A stretch of DNA of 38,765 nucleotides from contig MIDV01000057.1 of the NCBI GenBank assembly GCA_001830245.1, positions 22,306 to 61,070 of the forward strand, given 5' to 3'. The notes beneath the pieces were generated by a model, which worked only from the letters and a program-made list of their open reading frames with translations, was not told the origin of the DNA and searched no databases. The first letter of the stretch is position 1, and each line of letters begins with the position of its first letter. Source of the DNA: Lysobacterales bacterium RIFOXYA1_FULL_69_10 (GTDB lineage: Bacteria > Pseudomonadota > Gammaproteobacteria > Xanthomonadales > Xanthomonadaceae). The position numbers were made by a program, and so were the translations under genes. Of this stretch, positions 8,373 through 15,899 are shown piece after piece.

Positions 8373-8914
8373 TCCGCACCTCCCGTGGCCGGCAGCAGGG
8401 CGTCGGGTAACGGCGCATCGGGTGTTTCGATCGTCCCCACGTTGGACACGATCCACCAGCGCTCCCCGTCGTTGAGCAGCTGGAAGTGGTTGAGGCCGCG
8501 CATCAGCGGTGCCTCGTCGTTGCGGCGCAGGCGGATCTCGAACGTGCTCATGACCGACGCCAGCAACCCGTGCTGCTCGACCTTCGTCACCAGCGGGATC
8601 TCGTGGAATCCGGTGCTGGCGTAGGCGCTCTCGGTCTGGGCGATGAGCTCTTCGCTGTCCATGGCCATGATGCCGCTGCCGATGCTGGAATCCATGGCCA
8701 CCGACAGGCGGGCCCCGTCGAGAAACAGGTCGCGGTAGCGGTCCCAGTCGCGTGTCGCGCCGGCGTCGCCGGAGATCGTGTCGTAGAGGGCATGCACGAT
8801 GGCCTCGGGGGACGCCCAGTCGTCGGGGCCGGCGTGTGCGGTGCCGGCCAGGCCCAGGGCCAGGCCCGTGGCCAGCAGGCCGCGGCATGCGATGTGCTTG
8901 AACGCGTTTTTCAT
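8369..8914 (-). CDS. Exported NTF2/SnoaL-like protein
   Basis: Secreted or periplasmic protein of 181 aa. The signal peptide is clear: KNAFKHIACRG, a hydrophobic core GLLATGLALGLAG, and cleavage near TAHA-GP. The mature part has the alpha+beta pattern of NTF2/SnoaL-like proteins: WASPEAIVHALYDTISG early, RYRDLFLDGARLSV, and a C-terminal pair of strands ending HFQLLNDGERWWIVSNVG. These folds serve as enzymes or ligand-binding modules, and no catalytic residue can be assigned here. ATG 8914 has GGGAG at good spacing. An ATG at 8920 overlaps the amidohydrolase stop (ATGA) but has the ribosome site too close. It belongs to a three-gene operon with the amidohydrolase and a small membrane protein. 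Confidence 0.8.
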   Translation of the reverse strand: MKNAFKHIACRGLLATGLALGLAGTAHAGPDDWASPEAIVHALYDTISGDAGATRDWDRYRDLFLDGARLSVAMDSSIGSGIMAMDSEELIAQTESAYASTGFHEIPLVTKVEQHGLLASVMSTFEIRLRRNDEAPLMRGLNHFQLLNDGERWWIVSNVGTIETPDAPLPDALLPATGGAE

Positions 8915-8916
8915 GG

Positions 8917-10365
8917 TCATTCTCCCTTGAGCTGGTTGAGTGCGTCGGTGGTGAGCAAGCGGCCGTCGAGCACGACGGCATGAATGTCTCGGGTACGTGC
9001 GATGTCCTCGAGCGGGTTGCCGTCCAGCACCAGCAGGTCGGCCTCGAAACCCGGCGCGATCCGCCCCAGGCGTTCGCCCGCGCCCAGTGCGTCGGCGGCA
9101 TTGCGGGTGGCCGCCAGCAGCAGCTGCGCGTTGGGCACCCCGGCCTCGGCCAGCAGGTCCATTTCGCGGTGCAGGCTGATCCCGGGGGCGATCCACGGGT
9201 TGCTCATGTCGGTGCCCAGCGTCATGCGCGCGTCGGTGGCGTACAGGCGCGCGGCCATGCGCTGCACCTTGGGCCACACGGCGCGGGCACGCTCGAAGTC
9301 CGCGCGCTGCCAGCCGATGGCGAAGGTGAACCACTCGTTCCAATGGGCCAGCAGGCGGGGGTGCGCGTATCGATGCGCGTCGTCCTTGTACGGGTTGTCC
9401 TGGTCCTGCACGAAGGCGGCATGGAAGGCCACCAGCGTGGCGTCGAACACGGGGCGGTACTGCCGGTACGCGGCCACCAGCCGGTCGGCCTGCGGGCCGT
9501 CGGCGTCGAAGTGCTCCCACCACTCGAAGAACGAGTACGTGCCGCCGCGCGCCGTCGCCTGCCAGGCCGCACGCTGCCCGGGCGACAGCAGGTCGGCGCT
9601 GAGCGGCATCAGGTGGACGATGCCGTCCAGACCCATCGCCAGTGCGTCGGGCCAGGCGATGCTTTCAAGGTGCGCGACGGCCGGGCGCCCCTGCGCATGC
9701 GCCGCGTCGATGCCGGCTTTCAGCAGCTCCGGCGACAGGCCGGTGTAGAGCTTGATCCAGTCCGCGCCAGCCTCGACCTGCGCCTGCACCACTGCCTGCA
9801 TGTCCTCGGGCGTGCGTGCCGCGGCGGCCAGGCCCGGAAGCTCCGCATTGTTGATGACCGGGCCGGCGTTGAAGGCTTCCGGGCCCACCAGCTCGCCGGC
9901 GGCCAGCCGTGATTCGTAGCGGGCAGCCGCCTCCAGGTCGCCGCCCGGGTTACGCAGCGTGGTGACGCCGAACGCCACCAGCCGGTTCGCGTTGTGCTCG
10001 GCGATCGCGTCATCTGGAAGGGCCTGCAGCACGGCACGACCGCGCTCGCGCTTCATCTCCAGGGGGCCCAGGGTGAGGTGGGCGTGCATGTCGATGAGGC
10101 CCGGTGTCAGGTACCGGCCGTCCAGGTCCGTCACGCGCGCACCGCGCCGGCATGCGGCGTCGCCTGCGTCTGCAATGACGCTGATGCGGCGGTCCTGCAC
10201 GCGGACGCATCTGCGCTCGCCGACGCGGTTGTGTTCGGCGTCGACGACGTGGACATTGTCGAGGGCCAGCGCATCGTCCGGGGCCGGCGGGGCGGCGATC
10301 GCAGGGGTGAGCGCGCAGGCCAGGGCCGAGGGGAGCAGCAGTTTCGCGAGGGGAAGACGTTGCAT
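8917..10365 (-). CDS. Exported amidohydrolase-family protein
   Basis: Metal-dependent hydrolase of the amidohydrolase superfamily, 482 aa, predicted periplasmic. From ATG 10365 a signal peptide is visible (MQRLPLAKLLLPSALACAL, cleavage near AIAA-PP). The N-terminal beta sandwich precedes the TIM barrel, which opens with GLIDMHAHLTLG (metal ligands H94 and H96). Later motifs are DWIKLYTGLSPELL (carboxylated-lysine position), PAVAHLES, DGIVHLMP and LGTDMSNPWIAPG (catalytic aspartate). The C-terminal sandwich ends with the GFEADLLVLDGNPLEDI segment typical of imidazolonepropionase/prolidase-like members. The substrate cannot be told. It heads an operon under an ECF-type promoter divergent from a sigma factor gene. 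An in-frame ATG at 10434 would place the start upstream of the predicted promoter and is disfavoured. Confidence 0.9.
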   Translation of the reverse strand: MQRLPLAKLLLPSALACALTPAIAAPPAPDDALALDNVHVVDAEHNRVGERRCVRVQDRRISVIADAGDAACRRGARVTDLDGRYLTPGLIDMHAHLTLGPLEMKRERGRAVLQALPDDAIAEHNANRLVAFGVTTLRNPGGDLEAAARYESRLAAGELVGPEAFNAGPVINNAELPGLAAAARTPEDMQAVVQAQVEAGADWIKLYTGLSPELLKAGIDAAHAQGRPAVAHLESIAWPDALAMGLDGIVHLMPLSADLLSPGQRAAWQATARGGTYSFFEWWEHFDADGPQADRLVAAYRQYRPVFDATLVAFHAAFVQDQDNPYKDDAHRYAHPRLLAHWNEWFTFAIGWQRADFERARAVWPKVQRMAARLYATDARMTLGTDMSNPWIAPGISLHREMDLLAEAGVPNAQLLLAATRNAADALGAGERLGRIAPGFEADLLVLDGNPLEDIARTRDIHAVVLDGRLLTTDALNQLKGE

Positions 10366-10400
10366 CGTCGGTGCGTCCTTTCGAGTGGGTTTGCCTCCTG

Positions 10401-10427
10401 AGTCGCCACCGACGCTGGATTTCTTAC
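10401..10427 (-). promoter_or_regulatory. ECF-type promoter for the amidohydrolase operon
   Basis: On the minus strand GTAAGAAAT (10427 to 10419) is followed by CGACT (10405 to 10401), with 17 bp between GTAAG and CGACT. The same two elements at the same spacing occur on the opposite strand at 10452-10478. A start near 10394 would give a leader of about 29 nt that contains an AAAGGA ribosome site. Confidence 0.7.
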
Positions 10428-10451
10428 GCGACAATTATTTTTTTTCGCGAT

Positions 10452-10478
10452 GTAAGAAATGCGCCCCGTGCACCGACT
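10452..10478 (+). promoter_or_regulatory. ECF-type autoregulatory promoter for the sigma gene
   Basis: GTAAGAAAT (10452-10460) and CGACT (10474-10478), with 17 bp between GTAAG and CGACT, mirror the divergent element exactly. Together the two GTAAGAAAT copies form a 9-bp perfect inverted repeat around an AT-rich core (AATTATTTTTTTT) that stands out in this GC-rich DNA. The expected start is near 10485, about 48 nt before the sigma ATG. Spacing and two-element layout fit ECF sigma promoters (-35 and short CG-type -10). Confidence 0.7.
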
Positions 10479-10532
10479 GAAGGGTGCTGGCCACCGCTTC
10501 ATCGATCGCCGACAGCTACGCACACGGACCGC

Positions 10533-11021
10533 ATGCATCTACTCTGGCCCCAGGTACAAGCCTTCCATCCCCACCTGTGGCGTGCGGTGTGCGGGTACGA
10601 GCTCAATCCCGCCATGCGCGAGGAGTTGTTGCAGGAGGTGTTGCTTGCCGTCTGGGAAAGTCTTCCCCGGTTGCGCGACCCCGGCATGCTGCTGCCGTTC
10701 GTATTGCGCATCGCACACAACCTGGGCGCCAGCCACGTGCGGACCGAAACCCGGATGCCGTCACCCGTTCCATTCGACGCTGCGCAACACGACGTGCCGG
10801 ATCCGGCCACGACCACCGCGTGCGCGCGCACGCAGTGGCTGTTCGAGGCATTGGCCACGTTGCCACTCAACCTGAGGCAGGTGCTGATGCTGCAGCTGGA
10901 AGGTTTCGACTACCAGGAGATCGCGGACATGCTGGGTATCACCCTGGAAAACGTGGGCGTGCGCCTGCATCGCGCGCGCGGGCGACTGAAGGCGTTGTCC
11001 AAAGAGGAGGGCGGGCTGTGA
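10533..11021 (+). CDS. ECF-type RNA polymerase sigma factor (162 aa)
   Basis: Alternative sigma factor of the sigma-70 ECF group. Region 2 spans about 1-75 (FHPHLWRAVCGYELNPAMREELLQEVLLAVW, then LLPFVLRIAHNLGASHVR, the -10 recognition part). Region 4 spans about 100-155 (LATLPLNLRQVLMLQLEGFDYQEIADMLGI, then the helix-turn-helix ENVGVRLHRARGRLK). ATG 10533 gives a normal ECF length; longer open frames upstream run through the promoter. The stop overlaps the next gene (GTGA), which encodes a membrane protein and probable anti-sigma partner. Matching promoter elements on both sides of the intergenic region suggest that it drives itself and the divergent amidohydrolase operon. Confidence 0.9.
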   Translation: MHLLWPQVQAFHPHLWRAVCGYELNPAMREELLQEVLLAVWESLPRLRDPGMLLPFVLRIAHNLGASHVRTETRMPSPVPFDAAQHDVPDPATTTACARTQWLFEALATLPLNLRQVLMLQLEGFDYQEIADMLGITLENVGVRLHRARGRLKALSKEEGGL

Positions 11022-11581
11022 ACTTTGATGAGCTCATGAAGGGCGCCTGGCAGGTCCAGGTGCCGCCAGCCTCGCAGGAGGAACTGGTGCGAAAGGTGCG
11101 CCAACGCCAATTGCGGCTGCGCCTGCTGCGTTCCCTGGAAGTGGTCCTGACCCTGCTCGCAGTGTTCGTGTTCGGCCAGGCACTCCTGACCGGCCGCATC
11201 GGTCCTTCGCACTGGTTGCTGATGCCGTTCTTCGTGGTGTTCCTGCCGGTGGCATGGGCCATCGTGCTGCGCGCGCCTCGGCGGCATGCGGCGGACGCCA
11301 CCGGGAGCGCCAGCGCCTACGCGCGCCTTCGCCTTGCCCAGTTGCGGGCCGGCTTGCGTGACCTGCGGCTGGCGCGCACCGCCGTGTGGTTGTTGGCCGC
11401 CTACGCCGTGGTGGCCTGTGCGGGCACGTGGCTGCTGGCCGGGGACGCGTGGCGCGATGCCGGACTGATGTTGCTGCTCATGGCCGGCGCGTTCCTGGGA
11501 TTGACCCTCTGGCTGGGCCGCCCGCTGCGCAGGCGGTGGCTGCGGGAATACCGTTCGGTTCGAAGACTCATCGAGGAATAA
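11018..11581 (+). CDS. Four-helix membrane protein, putative anti-sigma partner
   Basis: 187-aa protein starting at GTG 11018, which overlaps the sigma stop by 4 bp and has a good ribosome site (GAGGAGG). A soluble N-terminus of about 30 residues (FDELMKGAWQVQVPPASQEELVRKVRQRQ) resembles the short cytosolic segment with which membrane anti-sigmas hold their sigma. Four hydrophobic helices follow at about 32-52, 58-78, 123-143 and 149-168, with a basic loop between the pairs. No ZAS zinc motif (HxxxCxxC) is present, so the anti-sigma role is inferred from position only. The pair at 31582-32773 has the same architecture. Confidence 0.8.
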   Translation: MNFDELMKGAWQVQVPPASQEELVRKVRQRQLRLRLLRSLEVVLTLLAVFVFGQALLTGRIGPSHWLLMPFFVVFLPVAWAIVLRAPRRHAADATGSASAYARLRLAQLRAGLRDLRLARTAVWLLAAYAVVACAGTWLLAGDAWRDAGLMLLLMAGAFLGLTLWLGRPLRRRWLREYRSVRRLIEE

Positions 11582-11911
11582 AGCAGACGCCTGCTTCCGG
11601 TGACTTCGTCGTGAGCCTTCATGCCTATCTTCCCGAGCCGGAGGTGGGAGATTCAGGCGTATCGCCGCGTGAATGGATGAGGGAGCGACATGGTCGATGC
11701 GGAAGAAAGAGGAACATGGAGCACGTGGCGGTACCGGATCGCATTGATGGCGATACTCCGTGCCGCGGCGTAGAGGAGCGGTCGCGAGTGGTCTCCCTCG
11801 CGTCGCTTCCAGTGCCGCAGTAGATGGTTAGCAACTGACGCATCGCCGCCAAGCGACTGTCACACGTAGTGCCTAGCCTTCGCGTCCATCGTTGGGGCGG
11901 GGGGCTGCGAC
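11582..11911. other. Intergenic stretch with one weak short ORF
   Basis: 330 bp without a convincing gene. A 27-codon plus-strand ORF at 11690-11773 (MVDAEERGTWSTWRYRIALM, ending ILRAAA) has a good GGGAG ribosome site and a short hydrophobic end, but nothing else supports it. No clear terminator or repeat was found. Confidence 0.4.
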
Positions 11912-12946
11912 ATGCTGCATGCACGGACTGTTTGGCCGTCGCTGGCCGTGCTGGCGCTGCTGGGTTGCGGGCCGACGGAGACGTATAGCGCCGCCGCGGT
12001 CGTGGATGCGACCGAGACAGGGGCAGGGACGGCGGAGGTGCTGTCCACGCTTGATAACGCTGAGCTGCATAGGCTCGCTGCGCAGGCGCTCGACAACAGG
12101 AATACCTACGCCCCCGCCGGACGCAACGCCGTTGAGTACTACCTTGCGATACGCGACAAAGTGCCTGGGGAAGCAGCCGTGCAGTCGGCGCTGGTGGAAC
12201 TGCAGCCCTATGTCCTGATCGCAGGTGAGCAGGCCATCGGCCGGGGCAACCTGGACGAGGCTGCGCGACTGATCGTGCTGCTGGGGCGGATGGACAGCGC
12301 TGCACCGGCGCTGCCGCGCCTGAAGAAGCAGTTGCAGGCGGCTGAAGATGCAAGCTTGGCCGCCGAAGCCCTGGCGGCGCTTGATATCGAGCGCGATGGC
12401 CCGCCTGCCGTTGCGCTGGCACCGACTGCAGGACCCGACTCCATCCAGGAGCAGGCACTCGAAGCAGAGCGCGCGACGGTCGACAGGCTGGTTTCCCTCG
12501 GCCGGGAACCGGGGCAGCGTCCCGCAACGCCATCGACACCGGACGCGCGACCTGGCCCCGCCGCGATCCCGACCAGTACGCAGCCGACGGCACCAGGTGC
12601 CGATTCCCAGGACCCTGTAGACACCCGGACATCCACGGGTGTTGCCCGGCGTGCATCGCCGCAGGAGCCGCCTTCGACCACGTCAGCGCTGCCGCGCCTG
12701 CTGAAGGACGTGCCGCCTCGGTATCCGATCATCGCGCTCAACCGCCGGATCGAAGGCAGCGTGCAGGTGTCGTTCTCGATCGGTGCCGACGGTTCGGTCA
12801 GCGGCGCGCGTGTGCTGTCGGCTACGCCGGAAAACGTGTTCGACCGTGCGGCCCTCGCGGCCGTGTCGCAATGGCGGTTCGAAGCAACCGGCACGGCGGT
12901 GACCACGACCCGGACACTGAAATTCAACCTCGGCAGACAGGGCTGA
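11912..12946 (+). CDS. Lipoprotein with C-terminal TonB domain
   Basis: 344-aa envelope protein. The N-terminus is a lipoprotein signal (LAVLALLGC, lipidated C19). A helical region (about 45-170) rich in leucine and alanine resembles tetratricopeptide-like helices. A long proline/serine/threonine-rich linker (about 170-260) could span periplasm. The last 90 residues are a TonB C-terminal domain: LKDVPPRYPIIALNRRIEGS, VQVSFSIGADGSVSGARVLS, FDRAALAAVSQWRFEATG. Classic TonB is anchored by an uncleaved membrane helix; a lipid anchor in place of it is less usual. No exbB/exbD lies beside it, so coupling to proton motive force is not shown. ATG 11912 follows a GGGGCGGGG purine-rich stretch. Confidence 0.85.
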   Translation: MLHARTVWPSLAVLALLGCGPTETYSAAAVVDATETGAGTAEVLSTLDNAELHRLAAQALDNRNTYAPAGRNAVEYYLAIRDKVPGEAAVQSALVELQPYVLIAGEQAIGRGNLDEAARLIVLLGRMDSAAPALPRLKKQLQAAEDASLAAEALAALDIERDGPPAVALAPTAGPDSIQEQALEAERATVDRLVSLGREPGQRPATPSTPDARPGPAAIPTSTQPTAPGADSQDPVDTRTSTGVARRASPQEPPSTTSALPRLLKDVPPRYPIIALNRRIEGSVQVSFSIGADGSVSGARVLSATPENVFDRAALAAVSQWRFEATGTAVTTTRTLKFNLGRQG

Positions 12947-13187
12947 CACGGGCGCCTGTAAAGGGGGGGGCGGGGCGCCTCGACTTTCGTGGTTCAGTCA
13001 GGTGCCTCACTATCGGCTGCATTCGTAACGGCTCGATGATTCGAAAATGTAACGCCATGGCGCACCGTTCCACTGCGTCCCGAGCGGTTCCGGTCACGTC
13101 ATTGTCATGGCCAGCCTGTAGACAGTTGAGCGTTGCGCCCGGGCTCCAGCACGGGCGCCATTTCTTCCATTACGGCCCTCGCGCCAC

Positions 13188-14009
13188 ATGACATCCAAGA
13201 AGAGTGCAGCACCCGCGTCGTCCACCCACCCGGGTCGTGCGATGCATTCACTGGCCCGCAAGGAGATCGCTCGCATCGATCGTGCGCTGGCGGGCGAGCA
13301 CTCGGAAGGGACCCCGGTGCACGAGGCACGAAAGGCGATACGGCGTCTCCGGTCCCTGCTGGGCCTGTGCGAAGCGCGGCTCGACGGAGTGGAGGCTATC
13401 GACGGGCGCCTCAGGGCGCTCGGACACAGCCTGTCGGCGCTGCGTGATGCCCAGGTCAGCGTGGACACCGCCGCACGGATGGCGCATCGGCACGGCGCCG
13501 ATGCCTGGCAACCCGCCGTCGATCGCCTCGAGGCTCGTCGACTGAAGATCGTGGCGGCCGCACTTGCAAAAGACCCCGGCTTCGCGCGTCGGCGGGCGCG
13601 GCTGGAAAAAATCGGCGCCGAGATGGGCCGCTGGGACTGGACCGGTATGTCGGAAGCGAGCATCCATCGCGCACTGCGTGCAAGCGAAAAGCGGGTTGCG
13701 CGATCGGAAAAGCGCGCGCGCAAGGATCCGGTCGCCGACAACCTGCACCGATGGAGGCGCCGCGTCCGCCGGTTGAGGATGCAGCTGGAAGTGGCCACGC
13801 GCGTCCTTGGAGACGCCGCCAGCAGTGCGGGGCGGTCATCCGCCCGCCATAGGGCCAAGGTCATGCATCGACTGACGGACCGGTTGGGGCAGCGCCAGGA
13901 CCTGGAGGTGCTGTTGGGCCTGGTGAAGCCCATGCGCGACCTGCCCGGGAAGGGCGCGTTGATGGATCAGTTGCGCGACTCGATCCAGGAGCTGCACTCC
14001 GCAACGTGA
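13188..14009 (+). CDS. CHAD domain protein
   Basis: 273-aa soluble, strongly basic helical protein. It fits the CHAD family (conserved histidine alpha-helical domain, a polyphosphate-binding fold). The first repeat has VHEARKAIRRLRSLLGLCEA and LSALRDAQVSVDTAARM. The second has NLHRWRRRVRRLRMQLEVATR and TDRLGQRQDLEVLLGLV. Such H-x-x-R-x-x-x-R-x-x-R helices line the anion-binding channel. No CYTH domain is fused to it. It runs convergent to the dodecin operon, with 124 bp between. Role: binding polyphosphate or other polyanions (family knowledge); the physiological job is unknown. Confidence 0.9.
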   Translation: MTSKKSAAPASSTHPGRAMHSLARKEIARIDRALAGEHSEGTPVHEARKAIRRLRSLLGLCEARLDGVEAIDGRLRALGHSLSALRDAQVSVDTAARMAHRHGADAWQPAVDRLEARRLKIVAAALAKDPGFARRRARLEKIGAEMGRWDWTGMSEASIHRALRASEKRVARSEKRARKDPVADNLHRWRRRVRRLRMQLEVATRVLGDAASSAGRSSARHRAKVMHRLTDRLGQRQDLEVLLGLVKPMRDLPGKGALMDQLRDSIQELHSAT

Positions 14010-14133
14010 TGCCGCGCGGGCCAGTTGCCGCCGCTCAAGGCAGACTGCCCGGGGCCGGGACGTACGGCCCGCATCGCGAACGTCACGGGGATTGTGTCCG
14101 CGTCCAACCAGGCACGCGTGCCGGATGCGCGTG

Positions 14134-14337
14134 TCACTCCACCACGAAGCTCACCCGCATGCACACGCGCCAGTGTTCGATCTGGCCCGAGGGGGACGTG
14201 CGCACCTTGATGTCGCTGACCCACGCGCCCTGGATGCCGTGCACGGACTGGGCGATCTTGTTGAGGCCCGCCTGCACGGCGTCCTCGATACCGACCTTGG
14301 ATTCGCTGGTCACTTCGATGACTTTGGCGACGCTCAT
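14134..14337 (-). CDS. Dodecin family flavin-binding protein
   Basis: 67-aa protein of the dodecin family, which forms hollow dodecamers that store or sequester flavin or coenzyme A. The whole chain matches: VAKVIEVTSESKVGIEDAVQ, AGLNKIAQSVHGIQGAWV (the W at the flavin-stacking position) and a final strand HWRVCMRVSFVVE. ATG 14337 has AGGAG upstream. It is last in a minus-strand operon (MBL hydrolase, BON, SDR, dodecin) behind an FNR-type box at 17453, so low-oxygen induction is plausible. Confidence 0.93.
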   Translation of the reverse strand: MSVAKVIEVTSESKVGIEDAVQAGLNKIAQSVHGIQGAWVSDIKVRTSPSGQIEHWRVCMRVSFVVE

Positions 14338-14372
14338 GTGCGGTTCTCCTGTTCGTGTTGGCCGGCACGTAC

Positions 14373-15146
14373 TCAACGCGCGGTGTAACCGCCATCGATT
14401 ACCAGCTCCGATCCGGTGACGAAGCCCGACTCGTCGCTGGCCAGATACACCACGCCCCAGGCGATGTCGTCGGGGTCGCCGACGCGGCCGAGCGGGTGGA
14501 GTTGCGCGAGGTCTGCCTTGCCTTTCTCCATGTCCGGCTGGCCGCTGTCGCGCAGGTGCTGCTCGACCATCGGCGTCCAGATGAAGCCGGGGTGGATCGA
14601 GTTCACGCGGATGCCGTCGGGCGCGTAGATCATCGCGTCGGTCTTGCTCATCAGCCGCACCGCGCCCTTGGACGCGTGGTAGGGCGGTACGTCGGGCGCG
14701 CCGACCAGGCCATAGATCGATGACAGGTTGATGATGCTGCCGCCCCCGGCGCGGCGCAGGTGCGGCAGTGCGTGCTTGGTGCAGAAGAACACGCCCTTGA
14801 CGTTGATCCGCATCACGCGGTCCCACTCGTCTTCAGTGATCTCGTGCGTGGGCCGGTTGGCCCCGGCGATGCCGGCGTTGTTGACCAGCACGTCGATGCG
14901 ACCGAAGGCGTCGGCGATTTCACCCATCGCGCTGGCGACCTGCGACTCATCACCGACATCGACGTGCCAGTAGCGCGCCGGCATCGAGCGTCCGGCAAGG
15001 TCGGCAGCCAGCGCTTGGCCGGCCGCCTCCTGCAGGTCGAGGATCGCCACGCGCGCGCCCTCGTGCGCCAGCTTCTCGACGCAGGCGCGGCCGATGCCGA
15101 CGGCGCCGCCGGTGACGATGCAGGTCTTGTGCAGGACGCGGTTCAC
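14373..15146 (-). CDS. SDR-family NAD(P)-dependent oxidoreductase
   Basis: Classical short-chain dehydrogenase of 257 aa. The Rossmann cofactor loop TGGAVGIG is at 12-19, D37 in ILDLQE suggests NAD preference, NNAG is at 89-92, the catalytic serine is in NLSSIYG (142-143), and Y156-x3-K160 lies in PPYHASKG. The C-terminus ends with VTGSELVIDGGYTAR, typical of the family. The start is GTG 15146 with GGAG five bases upstream. In the present reading the BON frame ends inside this start (GTGA), but that overlap probably results from a frameshift. The substrate is unknown. Confidence 0.93.
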   Translation of the reverse strand: MNRVLHKTCIVTGGAVGIGRACVEKLAHEGARVAILDLQEAAGQALAADLAGRSMPARYWHVDVGDESQVASAMGEIADAFGRIDVLVNNAGIAGANRPTHEITEDEWDRVMRINVKGVFFCTKHALPHLRRAGGGSIINLSSIYGLVGAPDVPPYHASKGAVRLMSKTDAMIYAPDGIRVNSIHPGFIWTPMVEQHLRDSGQPDMEKGKADLAQLHPLGRVGDPDDIAWGVVYLASDESGFVTGSELVIDGGYTAR

Positions 15147-15826
15147 GGCGGCTCCGGTTCGGTCGCGGGAAGTACGTCAGCCGATGTGCAGGCGGTCGTC
15201 GATCGCATGTACGCCGGCGGCCGACCAGACCGCGCGCTCCACGGCCGGCGTTCGTCCCAGTTGTCGACCCCGCCCTCGAGGCGCACCGTGCCGCCTTCGC
15301 GGATCTCCACGCGGATGTCGCGGGCTTCCAGCTCGGCGTGGCGCTTGAGTGCGTCCAGGATCTTCTGTTTGACGTCCACCATCTGCGCGGCCGGCTTGAG
15401 CGTGATGTCGTTGATGACGCCGACCAGTCCGGTGAGCTTGCGCACTTCCGACTCGGCTGCCGCGCGCTGGTAGTTCCAGTCCACCTGGCCCGACAGCGTG
15501 ACCCAGCCATCGGCGACGCGGACCTTGACCGCATCGCGCGGTATGGCGCTGCTCCACGCCAGGCTGTTGAGGGCACGCTGTGCGATCTCGTCGTCGTTGG
15601 TGCGCGCATCGCCGGGCAGGCGCACCTCGATCTCCTGCGCGATGGCCTTGACGCCCTTCACCCGCCACGCGGCGCGTTCGGCCGCGAGCTTCTGGGTATA
15701 GCTGGGCACGTGCCCGCTGAGGGTGACCACGCCGTGCTCGGCGCTGATGCCGATGCCGGCCGACTCGATGCTGGGTTCGAACTCCAGCTCATCCATCACC
15801 AGTTGCCTGAGCTCCTTGTCGTTCAT
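15143..15826 (-). CDS. BON-domain protein, third BON domain frameshifted
   Basis: Three BON (OsmY-like) domains in a row: about 3-70 (VVTLSGHVPSYTQKLAAERA), 78-145 (GWVTLSGQVDWNYQRAAAES) and 148 onward (GTVRLEGGVDNWDERR). BON proteins bind membranes or phospholipids and help in envelope stress, although no signal peptide is visible here. After DERR the open frame turns into PWSARSGRPPAYMRS, foreign to the family. The neighbouring frame continues the domain correctly (AVERAVWSAAGVHAIDDRLH) and stops at 15177. A one-base loss near 15242-15250, in the GC-rich CGGCC run, explains this. The intact product would span 15177-15826. It may be a sequencing error or a true mutation. ATG 15826 has GGAGGA upstream. 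Confidence 0.85.
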   Translation of the reverse strand: MNDKELRQLVMDELEFEPSIESAGIGISAEHGVVTLSGHVPSYTQKLAAERAAWRVKGVKAIAQEIEVRLPGDARTNDDEIAQRALNSLAWSSAIPRDAVKVRVADGWVTLSGQVDWNYQRAAAESEVRKLTGLVGVINDITLKPAAQMVDVKQKILDALKRHAELEARDIRVEIREGGTVRLEGGVDNWDERRPWSARSGRPPAYMRSTTACTSADVLPATEPEPP

Positions 15827-15899
15827 GGGACGGTCCTCCGTGGGAGGTTGGGGGAGCGCCCAGTGGCGGCGCTCCGCGGCCATGCGGTATTGACCGGCG

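Noticed and set aside
11690..11773. 27-codon ORF with a good ribosome site
   Set aside because: Nothing beyond the ribosome site supports it; reported only as content of the gap.
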